Source: Halomonas sp. LR3S48 (GTDB lineage: Bacteria; Pseudomonadota; Gammaproteobacteria; Pseudomonadales; Halomonadaceae). Taken from it: a stretch of 64,000 nt of DNA. The stretch spans positions 434,001 to 498,000 of the forward strand of contig NZ_CP107009.1 of NCBI RefSeq assembly GCF_025725665.1, in the 5' to 3' direction. The notes below the pieces were generated by a model. That model ran no database searches. It was not told where the DNA came from and saw only the letters and a program-made list of their open reading frames with translations. Positions within the stretch are counted from its first letter, which is position 1. The number at the start of each line of letters is the position of its first letter. This document shows positions 20,879 to 29,118 of this stretch, one piece after another. Both the position numbers and the translations under genes were made by a program.

Positions 20879-21865
20879 TTACTTTTTCAGTGAATCGTCG
20901 ATCTCGTAACCGTTCTCCTCGTACCAGCGTACGGCACCCGGGTGGAACGGCAGCACCTTGTTGTGCTCCAGGTTCTCGGGAATGCTGTGCTCGGCGCTGC
21001 GATGCACGTTACGCATCTTGTCGTTGTTCTCCATGGTCACTCGGGTGACTTCGTAGACGAAGTCTTCCGAAAGGTCGCAGCCGGCGATGGCGAAGTTCCA
21101 CATGGAGACGGCACGCGCATCCTCTTCCAGCGTCTCGTAGGTGCTGGCGGGAATGGAGAATTCCGACACCGGGAAGGCGTCGATGATCCGCTGCTGCTCT
21201 TCCTCGGTGAACTGGATGATGTTCACGTCGGTCTGCACTTCCAGCTGGCTGACCGCCGGAATCGGGATGCCGGCGGCGAAGGCGATCACGTCCAACAGGC
21301 CGTCCTGCAACTGGCCGCCCAGGTCGCCCCAGGCACCGTTGCGGCGTTCGAAGTTGACTCCCAATTCCTCGAGCATGGCCGGGAAGTAGGTGTCCGACGT
21401 GGAAGCCGCCGGGCCGAAGCCGATCTTGGCGCCGTCGGGAATATCGGAGATCGATTCGATGCCGGAGCTGGAAAGGGCGGTAATGGAGAAGGGCGTCTCG
21501 TACATCGGGAAGAGCGCACAGACGTTATCCATCGCCACGCCCGGTGCCAGCGGGCTTTCGCCCTTCACTGCATCCGAAGCCGGGCCCATGGTGGTCAGGC
21601 CGAAGGCCACGTCGCCGCCATGCACCAGCGCCAGGTTCTGGGTCGGGCCACCGGTAACTTCCCCGCCGCCGGAGACGTCGAGCTCGTCGGCGATCAGGTT
21701 GGCCCAGCCGGAGCCATAGACGAAATAGGTGCCGCCCTGGCTGGCAGTGCCCACGGTGAAATTGCTCGGCCAGTCGGAGCGGTCCTGGGCCGAGGCCGAA
21801 GCGGCGGCGAGCACAAGGGCGCTGGCCAGGGTTCCGGTGAGCACTTTGGGAGTGACGTTGCGCAT
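20879..21865 (-). CDS. TAXI-family TRAP solute-binding receptor
   Basis: A 328-residue periplasmic binding protein. A signal peptide (to about residue 26, ASASAQ) precedes FTVGTASQGGTYFVYGSGWANLI, the hallmark start of TAXI receptors, then GGPTQNLALVHGGDVAFGLTT and GFGPAASTSDTYFPAMLEELG. It captures a solute and hands it to the fused permease encoded downstream. The ligand is unknown; characterised TAXI proteins are few, with glutamate and related acids reported. A sigma-54-like promoter with upstream repeats precedes it. Confidence 0.93.
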   Translation of the reverse strand: MRNVTPKVLTGTLASALVLAAASASAQDRSDWPSNFTVGTASQGGTYFVYGSGWANLIADELDVSGGGEVTGGPTQNLALVHGGDVAFGLTTMGPASDAVKGESPLAPGVAMDNVCALFPMYETPFSITALSSSGIESISDIPDGAKIGFGPAASTSDTYFPAMLEELGVNFERRNGAWGDLGGQLQDGLLDVIAFAAGIPIPAVSQLEVQTDVNIIQFTEEEQQRIIDAFPVSEFSIPASTYETLEEDARAVSMWNFAIAGCDLSEDFVYEVTRVTMENNDKMRNVHRSAEHSIPENLEHNKVLPFHPGAVRWYEENGYEIDDSLKK

Positions 21866-21987
21866 GGCTATCTCCGTTACATTTGTGGTTATACGTCAGC
21901 GGTCTTACGACGCGCTGGTCATTCAGTATGGTGCAGAATGTGTCCTGGCGCGGTGAACGCCGGACCAACGTTTGGCATAGGGGATAT

Positions 21988-22003
21988 AGCAGGCACTGTG
22001 CCA
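21988..22003 (-). promoter_or_regulatory. Candidate sigma-54 promoter of the TAXI-TRAP operon
   Basis: On the reverse strand, TGGCAC (22003-21998), five bases, then CTGCT (21992-21988). This keeps the -24 GG and -12 GC with the obligatory 10-base spacing of RpoN promoters (TGGCAC-N5-TTGCA). A start near 21977 would leave a leader of about 110 bases before the receptor gene. Confidence 0.6.
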
Positions 22004-22080
22004 CTGCTGTACTTACTTAATAACAACAATGTGTTGCCGTCTTTGGATTCGACTAAGGTCGTGGCACTTTATATGCGCTG

Positions 22081-22131
22081 GGGCTGGAGTCCCGCACATA
22101 TGGCTGGGCGCTGTATGTGGAAATCCGCACA
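22081..22131 (-). promoter_or_regulatory. Possible activator sites (DctD-like) upstream of the sigma-54 promoter
   Basis: Two copies of a CCGCACA half-site: 22114-22131 reads TATGTGGAAATCCGCACA, an imperfect inverted repeat (6 of 8 in the left arm), and 22091-22098 reads CCCGCACA. They lie about 90-130 bases upstream of the -24 element, the usual place for enhancer-binding proteins. As I recall it, the DctD motif has TGTGCGGA arms; this needs checking. Confidence 0.45.
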
Positions 22132-22151
22132 CTCTCGAGTGGCTGGGTAGC

Positions 22152-23879
22152 TCACGGCGATGAGGGGTCCGCCAAAGCGGAGATCAGACGGCTTGCCTGA
22201 TGCAGGTCGTTCATCAAGCTGGAGGCAAGCGAGGGATCCAGGTGACGTGAACGAAGCCGCCTGGCCATCTCGTCCTGCCAATGACGGCGAACTTCATCGA
22301 TGGGTGCTGCAATCGTCTGGCCTTCCTGCGCCTCGGCGAGCCGGTTGAGCCCCGTTGCCACGGCCAGCCGCAGGTCATCGTGCGCCTCGCGCAAGGGGCT
22401 CATGCGTGCAGAATGGCGTAGCAGGCTTCGTTGCAGTACCTCGCCGAAACGCAGAGCTTCCACCATGCGCAAGGTGCGGGCTTGAAGCTTCGCCAGGCGC
22501 TCCTGCTGGGTCTCGGTAAGCGGCACGTCGATACGGGCCTGGAAGGCAAGTATCTCGGCCAAGAGGGGCTTGATGCGCTCGTGATAGCGAGCATTCACCA
22601 GTGGCCAGGTGTCGGGGTCGATGGGAGTCTCTACGCTGCGGCGTTCGGGAGGATGGCCGATCACTTCTGCACTGGGCATGAGAATGGCGCTGCACAGTAG
22701 ATGGTAGGCACGCCGGTCGAGGCGTCGGCACTCCTGCTCCATGGCGCTGACGGCGGTATCGGCGTGGTTCAGGGCGGCACTGTCGAGATAGCGCGCTTGG
22801 GTCGGCGCAAGTCGTGCAGGTTCGGGGAAGCGGTGCTCGAGAAAGTCGGCCAAGCGTGAAATCCAGGGGAGCATCAACACGATGCCGAGCAGATTGAACA
22901 GAGTGTGGAACAGGGCCAGCTTGAGCGGCCAGGCCGTTTCGGCCAGTCCCACCAGTTCGGCGACGGCATCCACCAGCCAGGCCAGCGGCACCAGCAAAGC
23001 CAGGGCGACCGCGGCGGTGGCAAGATTGAAGATCACATGGGCGCCGGCCAGGCGCCGGGCGGCGATCCCCGCCGACAGGGCACCCAGCACGGCGGTTACG
23101 GTGGTGCCGATATTGGCGCCGATGGCGATGGCCAGAGCGGGCAGGTAGGGTAGCTGACCCGAAGCCAGGGCGGTCAGGGTGAGCAGTAGCGTGGCATGGC
23201 TCGACTGCATTACCACCGTGGCGACAATGCCGGCCAGTACGAACAGTGGCCAGTGCCACAGCCGGTCGCCGGCCAGCCCGTCCAGGCGAATCCCATCCTG
23301 CCACGTCTCGAAGCCGAGCTTCATGAAGTCGATGCCGAGAAACAGCAGGCCAACGCCCAGCAGCAGCCCAGCGATACCGCCCAGGGAACCGCTCAGCCGA
23401 TAGCGGCCGAGCAGACCGAGGGCGAGCAGCGGCATCGCGTAATGGGCCAGGTCGAAGCGCAGGCCGAGCGAGGCGATCAGCCAGGCCCCGGTAGTCGTGC
23501 CCAGGTTGGCGCCGAACAACAGGGCGATGGCGCCGGGCAAGGCGACCAGGCCGGCACTGACGAAGGACATGGCCAGCAGCGTGATGAGTGAACTGGACTG
23601 GACCAGGGCGGTAGCCAAGGCGCCGACGCCGATGGCCCGCCCGGGATGACTCGTGGCGGTGTGTAGCCAGCGATCGAGGGTGCCGCCGGAGAGCCGCTTG
23701 ATGGCTTCTTCCAGCAGTGTCATGCCCCACAGGAACAGGCCCAGGCCGGCGGCAAGAGTGGAGAGGTCGGGGCGTGACACCAGCAAGGCGGCCGCCGCCG
23801 CCAGGCCGAGCAGTTCCAGATGCCCCCGCCTACCTCGGTGGTGCCCTGCGCCGGGGGTTGCTGCGCCTGACACTCTCAA
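22152..23879 (-). CDS. Na+/phosphate cotransporter family protein with PhoU-like tail
   Basis: A protein of up to 575 residues in the NptA/YjbB family. The membrane part (about 35-340) has the two inverted QSS motifs of Na/Pi carriers, ALVQSSSLITLL and VVMQSSHATLLL, each in a duplicated GANLGTT/GANIGTT setting. The C-terminal 200 residues are hydrophilic and helical like PhoU (RRLDRRAYHLL, LRFGEVLQRSLLRHS). The start is uncertain: a TTG at 23879 overlaps the yheV stop, and a GTG at 23873 is an alternative. It is probably translationally coupled to yheV. It may import or, like YjbB, export phosphate. Confidence 0.88.
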   Translation of the reverse strand: MRVSGAATPGAGHHRGRRGHLELLGLAAAAALLVSRPDLSTLAAGLGLFLWGMTLLEEAIKRLSGGTLDRWLHTATSHPGRAIGVGALATALVQSSSLITLLAMSFVSAGLVALPGAIALLFGANLGTTTGAWLIASLGLRFDLAHYAMPLLALGLLGRYRLSGSLGGIAGLLLGVGLLFLGIDFMKLGFETWQDGIRLDGLAGDRLWHWPLFVLAGIVATVVMQSSHATLLLTLTALASGQLPYLPALAIAIGANIGTTVTAVLGALSAGIAARRLAGAHVIFNLATAAVALALLVPLAWLVDAVAELVGLAETAWPLKLALFHTLFNLLGIVLMLPWISRLADFLEHRFPEPARLAPTQARYLDSAALNHADTAVSAMEQECRRLDRRAYHLLCSAILMPSAEVIGHPPERRSVETPIDPDTWPLVNARYHERIKPLLAEILAFQARIDVPLTETQQERLAKLQARTLRMVEALRFGEVLQRSLLRHSARMSPLREAHDDLRLAVATGLNRLAEAQEGQTIAAPIDEVRRHWQDEMARRLRSRHLDPSLASSLMNDLHQASRLISALADPSSP

Positions 23880-24121
23880 CGGCTCCGGGGGTCGAGGATC
23901 CTCACGGTCTGGATGGTGTTGCGCTGCTGCTCCTCGCGCTCACGGTTGACGCGCGTCTCCAGTTCGGCAGCCGTCTCGTCCACGATCGGTGCCTGCTCGA
24001 AGAAATCGCAGCTGACACAGTCGCGATAACGCACGCCGTTCTGCTCCCAGGAGCGAATGCGGTCCATCTCGGCACAGCGGGGACAGATAGCGCCGGCAAT
24101 GAAACGTTTCTGAACGGCCAT
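23876..24121 (-). CDS. yheV: YheV-family putative zinc-ribbon protein
   Basis: An 81-residue protein with KRFIAGAICPRC at the N-terminus. Cys13/Cys16 and Cys35/Cys38 (DCVSCDF) make a four-cysteine zinc-ribbon pattern. The tail is charged and helical. YheV homologues are conserved in gammaproteobacteria next to prlC, as here (75 bases upstream on the same strand). The function is unknown. Its stop overlaps the likely start of the Na/Pi cotransporter gene. Confidence 0.88.
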   Translation of the reverse strand: MAVQKRFIAGAICPRCAEMDRIRSWEQNGVRYRDCVSCDFFEQAPIVDETAAELETRVNREREEQQRNTIQTVRILDPRSR

Positions 24122-24196
24122 GGAACCTCCGAAGAGTGGCCGCCGGAGTGGTCCCGGCGGCGGTGTGGCTAACGATACCTTGCCGCGTTCGCGTTG

Positions 24197-26248
24197 TCAG
24201 GCGGCGCGAATGCCGCTATGTCGCAGCAGCGGTTCGACGCTGGGCTCGCGACCGCGGAAGGCCCGGAACAGCTCCGCGGCATCGCGAGCGCCACCCTGCT
24301 CGAGGATCTCGCGACGGAAGCGATGCCCGGTTTCCGGGTCGAAGATGCCGGCCTCCTCGAAGGCGCTCCATGCGTCGGCGGAGAGTACCTCGGCCCATTT
24401 GTAGCTGTAGTAGCCCGCTGCATAGCCGCCGGCGAAGATATGGCTGAAGCCGTTCTGGAAACGATTGAAGTCGGCCTTCGGCACGACCGACACGGCGTCG
24501 CGCACCTCGTCGAGCAGAGCCTGTACCTCGGCCGCGGTTGGCGCGCTGAGCTCATGATGCAGGCGCAGGTCGAACAGCGAGAACTCCAATTGGCGCAGCA
24601 GGCCCATGGCCGACTGGAAGTTCTTGGCGGCCTGCAGGCGCTCCAACAGCTCGGCGGGAAGTGCCTCGCCGCTATCGACGTGTCCGGCGATCAGGTCGAG
24701 GCCCTCGCGCTCCCAACAATAGTTCTCCATGAACTGGCTGGGCAGTTCCACTGCATCCCAGGCCACGCCGTTGATGCCGGAGACTTCGGCGACCGTTTGC
24801 CGGGTCAGCATGTGGTGCAGGCCATGGCCAAACTCATGGAACAGGGTGGTGACTTCATCATGGGTCAGCAGCGCCGGCTTGTCGCCCACCGGGCGGGTGA
24901 AGTTGCAGGTCAGGTAGGCCACCGGCAACTGAAGCCCGCCATTCTCGTGGCAGCGGCGTACCCGGCACTCGTCCATCCAGGCTCCGCCGCGCTTGCCTTC
25001 GCGGGCGTAGAGGTCGAGGTAGAAGCCGGCAATGGGCTCTCCGTTCTCCAGGATGCGGAAGTAGCGAACCTCAGGATGGTAGCGGGGCGCCTGGAGATCC
25101 TCCTCGAAGGTGACGCCGTAGAGTCGTTCGACCACCTGGAACAGGCCGTCGACCACTCTTGGTGCGGGAAAGTAGGGGCGCAACTGCTCCTGGGAGATGG
25201 CGTGGCGGGCCTCGCGCAGCTTTTCGCTGGCATAGCCAATATCCCAGGGGGCAAGCTCGGGGAGGTCCAAGGTTTCACGAGCATAGGCTGCGAGTTCGGC
25301 GAACTCCTCCCGCGCTTGAGGTACCGCGCGGCGGGCAAGGTCCTCGAGAAAATCCAGCACTTGGCGGGGGGACTCGGCCATCTTGGTGGCCAAGGACAGG
25401 TCGGCATAGCTGGCGAAGCCCAGCAACTCGGCCAACTCTCGGCGCAGGGCCAGGGTCTCCTCGATGATCGGGGCATTGTCGTACTCGCCGGCATTGGGGC
25501 CCTGGTCCGAAGCGCGGGTGACGAAGGCGGTATAAACCTCGCGGCGCAGCTCGCGGTCGTCGGCGAAGGTCAGTACCGGGTAGAAACTGGGAAAATCGAG
25601 GGTGATGCGATAGCCCTTGACGCCCTTGGCCTCGGCATTGGCGGCCAGTGTCGCCAGGGCACTCTCCGGCAGACCGGCCAGCCTGGCCGTGTCGTCGAGG
25701 TCCTTGTGCCACGCCTGGGTGGCATCGAGCAGCTGGTTGGAGAAGGTGTTGGAGAGTTCCGACAGGCGTGCCTTGATCTCTCCGTAGCGCTTCTTCTGTG
25801 CTGTCGGCAGGTCGACCCCTGCCAGGCGGAAATCGCGCAGGGTATTGTCGACGCTGCGGCGCTGGGCTTCATCCAGCTCGGCCCAGGCCGGCCCCTCCTT
25901 GAGTGCCTGCCAGGCGCGGAAAAGCCCCTCGTGCTGGCCCAGCCAGGTGCTGTAGTCGGAGAGCTTGCCCAGGCAGGCCTGATAGGCCTCGCGCAGGGCC
26001 GGCGAATTCATGGTGCCGTTGAGGTGCGAGACCGGCGACCAGGCGCGGGACAATCGGTCGTTGAGCGCCTCGAGCGGAGCGGCCAAGCTCTCCCAGGTCG
26101 GCGCCTCCTGCTGCGCGCGTTCGACCAGAGCCTCGGTGCCAGCACGATTGTCGGCAAGCAGTTTCTCGATCGCCGGTACCACGTGTTCCGGCTTGATCTC
26201 GGCAAAGGGGGGCAGCTCATGGGGCTCAAGCAGCGGATTGTGGGACAT
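24197..26248 (-). CDS. prlC: Oligopeptidase A (M3 metallopeptidase)
   Basis: A 683-residue cytosolic zinc peptidase that degrades short peptides, including cleaved signal peptides. The zinc site HEFGH is at 471-475 (TTLFHEFGHGLHHM), with the downstream glutamate in ELPSQFMENYCWE. The N-terminal NPLLEPHELPPFAEIKPEHV and C-terminal YYSYKWAEVLSADAW are typical. The ATG at 26248 has GAGGTG upstream; a GTG six bases earlier is less likely. It is followed by yheV on the same strand. Confidence 0.96.
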   Translation of the reverse strand: MSHNPLLEPHELPPFAEIKPEHVVPAIEKLLADNRAGTEALVERAQQEAPTWESLAAPLEALNDRLSRAWSPVSHLNGTMNSPALREAYQACLGKLSDYSTWLGQHEGLFRAWQALKEGPAWAELDEAQRRSVDNTLRDFRLAGVDLPTAQKKRYGEIKARLSELSNTFSNQLLDATQAWHKDLDDTARLAGLPESALATLAANAEAKGVKGYRITLDFPSFYPVLTFADDRELRREVYTAFVTRASDQGPNAGEYDNAPIIEETLALRRELAELLGFASYADLSLATKMAESPRQVLDFLEDLARRAVPQAREEFAELAAYARETLDLPELAPWDIGYASEKLREARHAISQEQLRPYFPAPRVVDGLFQVVERLYGVTFEEDLQAPRYHPEVRYFRILENGEPIAGFYLDLYAREGKRGGAWMDECRVRRCHENGGLQLPVAYLTCNFTRPVGDKPALLTHDEVTTLFHEFGHGLHHMLTRQTVAEVSGINGVAWDAVELPSQFMENYCWEREGLDLIAGHVDSGEALPAELLERLQAAKNFQSAMGLLRQLEFSLFDLRLHHELSAPTAAEVQALLDEVRDAVSVVPKADFNRFQNGFSHIFAGGYAAGYYSYKWAEVLSADAWSAFEEAGIFDPETGHRFRREILEQGGARDAAELFRAFRGREPSVEPLLRHSGIRAA

Positions 26249-26392
26249 GCGCACCTCGGGGTTGGAGTGGGCAGGGAAAGCGAATAGCCATTAGATGCGG
26301 CCGCCGGGGGCGGGTTTCAATGCCGCCAAGGGATTGGTGGCGGCGAGCCGGGCTGATAGGCTTGCGCCTCCACGAAAGTCGAGGTTAACGGC

Positions 26393-27733
26393 ATGAACGC
26401 AACCCTGGAGCGCTGGAGCACACGGCGGGCCTTCATTCTGGCGGTAACGGGCGCTGCGGTGGGGCTTGGCAATATCTGGCGCTTCCCGTACATCACCGGT
26501 GAGAATGGCGGCGCTGCCTTCCTGTTGCTCTATGTGGTCTTCGTGCTGTTGCTGGGTCTGCCGGTCATGATGGCCGAGATCCTGATCGGCCGCGCCGGAC
26601 GGCGCGCGCCCATGCAGTCGCTGGGACACTTGGCCGGCCTGGCCGGAGCCAGCCCCCACTGGCGTTGGCTGGGGTTGTTCGGCGCCTTTACCGTGTTCTG
26701 CATTCTGTCGTTCTACTCCGTGGTCTCGGGATGGTCCATCGAGTTTCTCATCGCGGCGGTGAACGGCAACTTCGAGGGCCGTGGCGCCGCCGAGATCGCG
26801 GCCGGCTTCGAGGCCTTTCTCGGCGACTCGCGCCGAATGGCCTTCAATCACACGCTGTTCCTGTTCATGACCATGACCGTTGTCGCAGCGGGCGTGGCCA
26901 AGGGGCTGGAACGGCTCAACAACCTGCTGATGCCGCTGCTCTACCTGCTGTTGCTACTGCTTGCCGGCTACGCGGCCACCACCGAGGGGTTCGGCACGGC
27001 GTTGGCCTGGCTGTTCCGGCCGGACTTCTCGGCCATCACCCCGCTGGTGGTCATGCATGCCATGGGGCACGCCTTCTTCACCTTGGCGGTTGGTGCCTGT
27101 GCACTGATGGCCTACGGTGCCTATATGCCGGAGCGCCAGAGCCTGCCTCGTGCGGCCGGTGCGGTGGCCGTACTCGACGTCGGCGTGGCACTGCTGGCCG
27201 GCATCGCCATTTTCTCGGTGGTATTCACCCAGGGCATGGACCCCGGCGAGGGGCCGGGGTTGATGTTCGTCACCCTTCCCATCGCCTTTGCCGAGCTGCC
27301 CTGGGGGGCGCTATGGCTCAGCGTGTTCTTCCTGCTGCTGCTGCTGGCAACCTGGACCTCGTCGATCAACCTGGCCGAGCCCATGGTGGCCACCCTTCAG
27401 GGGATGGGGCTGAGCCGCGGCAAGGCCGCTGCGGTGATCGGTGTCTCGGTGTGGCTGGTGGGGCTGCTGTCGGTACTGTCGTTCTCTACCCTGGCCGAAT
27501 GGCGCCCTCTGTTCGGCATGAACGCTTTCGACTTGGTCACCACGATTCCCACCGAAATTTTCCTGCCGGTGGGCGGTCTGTTGATCGCCGTCTTTGCCGC
27601 CTGGATCATGCCGCGGCGTGAGGCCCAGGCGGCCTTGGGTGTCGGCGGGACAGGCTTTCGCCTGTGGCACGTGGTGGTACGCTGGGTTTCGATCCCCCTG
27701 GCCGTCGTGGTGCTGGTGGCTGGGCTGCTGTAA
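26393..27733 (+). CDS. Sodium-dependent transporter, NSS/SNF family
   Basis: A 446-residue inner-membrane symporter with 11-12 hydrophobic segments. The N-terminal WSTRRAFILAVTGAAVGLGN and IWRFPYITGENGGAAFLLLY form the unwound TM1 and sodium site of the LeuT/NSS fold. Members import amino acids or amines, sometimes compatible-solute-related compounds; the substrate here is unknown. It diverges from prlC and is followed 43 bases later by a gamma carbonic anhydrase gene. Confidence 0.92.
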   Translation: MNATLERWSTRRAFILAVTGAAVGLGNIWRFPYITGENGGAAFLLLYVVFVLLLGLPVMMAEILIGRAGRRAPMQSLGHLAGLAGASPHWRWLGLFGAFTVFCILSFYSVVSGWSIEFLIAAVNGNFEGRGAAEIAAGFEAFLGDSRRMAFNHTLFLFMTMTVVAAGVAKGLERLNNLLMPLLYLLLLLLAGYAATTEGFGTALAWLFRPDFSAITPLVVMHAMGHAFFTLAVGACALMAYGAYMPERQSLPRAAGAVAVLDVGVALLAGIAIFSVVFTQGMDPGEGPGLMFVTLPIAFAELPWGALWLSVFFLLLLLATWTSSINLAEPMVATLQGMGLSRGKAAAVIGVSVWLVGLLSVLSFSTLAEWRPLFGMNAFDLVTTIPTEIFLPVGGLLIAVFAAWIMPRREAQAALGVGGTGFRLWHVVVRWVSIPLAVVVLVAGLL

Positions 27734-27776
27734 ATCATTTTGATGCGACCGGCCAGGTGCCGGCCTGGAGACATGC

Positions 27777-28340
27777 ATGAGCGCGAACGATCCCATCCGC
27801 AGTTGGCAGGGCACACGGCCCACCCTGGGGGCGAGAGTCTACGTGGACCCGGCCAGTGTGGTGCTGGGCAACGTGACCTTGGGCGACGACTGTTCGGTCT
27901 GGCCCATGGCGGTGATCCGCGGTGACATGCATCGCATCCGCATCGGTGCGCGTACCAGCGTGCAGGATGGCAGCGTACTGCACATCACCCACGCCAGCGA
28001 TTTCAACCCCGACGGTTTTCCATTGACCATCGGTGACGACGTCACGATCGGTCACAAGGCGATTCTGCACGGCTGTACCCTGGGCAATCGCATCCTGGTG
28101 GGCATGGGCGCCATCGTCATGGACGGCGCCGTTGTCGAGGACGAGGTGATCATCGCCGCCGGTGCCGTGGTGACGCCGGGCAAGCGTCTCGAAAGCGGTT
28201 TCGTCTATGCCGGCAACCCGGCCAGGGCGCTGCGTCCGTTGAAGGACAAGGAGCGCGCCTTCTTCCCCTATACCGCTGGCAACTACGTCAAGCTCAAGGA
28301 TCAGTATCTGGCTCAACAAGGCGAGCCGTCGGCGGAGTAA
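27777..28340 (+). CDS. Gamma-class carbonic anhydrase family protein
   Basis: A 187-residue left-handed beta-helix protein (YrdA/PaaY type). The hexapeptide repeats run from about 20 to 150 (VYVDPASVVLGNVTLGDDCSVW; IGDDVTIGHKAILHGCTLGN). The zinc histidines are in HITHASDF and IGHKAILHG. Such proteins are trimeric and may hydrate CO2 or act on acyl-CoA; the activity cannot be told from sequence. The ATG at 27777 follows GGAGAC. It may be cotranscribed with the NSS transporter. Confidence 0.9.
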   Translation: MSANDPIRSWQGTRPTLGARVYVDPASVVLGNVTLGDDCSVWPMAVIRGDMHRIRIGARTSVQDGSVLHITHASDFNPDGFPLTIGDDVTIGHKAILHGCTLGNRILVGMGAIVMDGAVVEDEVIIAAGAVVTPGKRLESGFVYAGNPARALRPLKDKERAFFPYTAGNYVKLKDQYLAQQGEPSAE

Positions 28341-28380
28341 CGCTGCATTGCGTGCTTGACGATAAGAACCATCCAAGCCT

Positions 28381-28425
28381 TTGTTTCCCCGCGCTGGGCA
28401 AGCGATAATCTGTATATTTAAACAG
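28381..28425 (+). promoter_or_regulatory. Promoter with LexA (SOS) box for the ydjM-like gene
   Basis: TTGTTT (28381-28386), 17 bases, then GATAAT (28404-28409) form a sigma-70-like promoter. Directly after it CTGTATATTTAAACAG (28410-28425) matches the LexA box CTGT-N8-ACAG exactly. LexA bound there would cover the start site. E. coli ydjM is also a LexA target. Confidence 0.8.
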
Positions 28426-28446
28426 TCTATAGAGGGTTTGCCCGGC

Positions 28447-29118
28447 ATGGCTGATTTTCGCACCCATCTGAGCGCTGCCATAGGCGGCGGCGCCCTGTTG
28501 GCCTTTACCGGCTGGCAGGCGGAGTTCTGGACTCCGGGCGAGGCGCTGCCGCTGGGGGCGTTGACCGCCTTCGGCGGTATCCTGCCCGATATCGATGCCG
28601 ACCATTCCCATGCCGTGCGCCTGATCTTCAATACCATGGCCGTGATGGCGGTGGTGGTGGGAGTACTCTTGCTGCACGCTCGACTCGAGCCGGGAGCGCT
28701 GCTGATGGTGTGCGGTGGGCTCTATTTAGGGGTGCGTCTCGTACTGAGCCCGATCTTCAAGCGTTTTTCCGTACATCGCGGCATCTGGCACTCGTTGCTG
28801 GCGGCCATGCTGTGCGGACTGGCGGTCAGCGTGGCCGGCTACCAGTGGCTCGACCAGCCGGCCTGGCTTGCCTGGGCCCAAGGGTTGGCGCTGCTGCTGG
28901 GCTATTGCATCCATCTGCTGCTCGATGAACTCTACAGCGTGGATCTGACCGGTGCGCGGCTCAAGCGTTCCTTCGGCACGGCACTCAAGCCGTTCGATTA
29001 CCGCGCGCCAGGCAACTCTCTGCTCATGCTGCTTATCGCGATGAGCCTGCTGCCCTGGCTGCCGCCCTTCGCTTCCCTTCAGGAGCTGTTGCTTCAGGGC
29101 TCGACCTTTTGGCGGTAA
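28447..29118 (+). CDS. YdjM-like membrane-bound metal-dependent hydrolase (SOS-controlled)
   Basis: A 223-residue inner-membrane protein of the YdjM/YfhO-type DUF457 family. It begins MADFRTHLSAAIGGGALLAF, keeps the GGILPDIDADHSHAVR acidic/histidine motif (about 41-56), has HRGIWHSL (113-120) as a second histidine motif and several TM helices. E. coli YdjM is LexA-regulated with an unknown role, and a perfect LexA box sits 22 bases upstream here. The last 25 bases overlap the 3' end of dctD, encoded on the other strand. Confidence 0.85.
   Translation: MADFRTHLSAAIGGGALLAFTGWQAEFWTPGEALPLGALTAFGGILPDIDADHSHAVRLIFNTMAVMAVVVGVLLLHARLEPGALLMVCGGLYLGVRLVLSPIFKRFSVHRGIWHSLLAAMLCGLAVSVAGYQWLDQPAWLAWAQGLALLLGYCIHLLLDELYSVDLTGARLKRSFGTALKPFDYRAPGNSLLMLLIAMSLLPWLPPFASLQELLLQGSTFWR

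Noticed and set aside
22062..22076. A second sigma-54-like sequence, TGGCAC-N5-ATGC, on the plus strand
   Set aside because: It points towards the 3' end of the convergent Na/Pi gene with no gene to drive, and its -12 element is weaker than the reverse-strand site.
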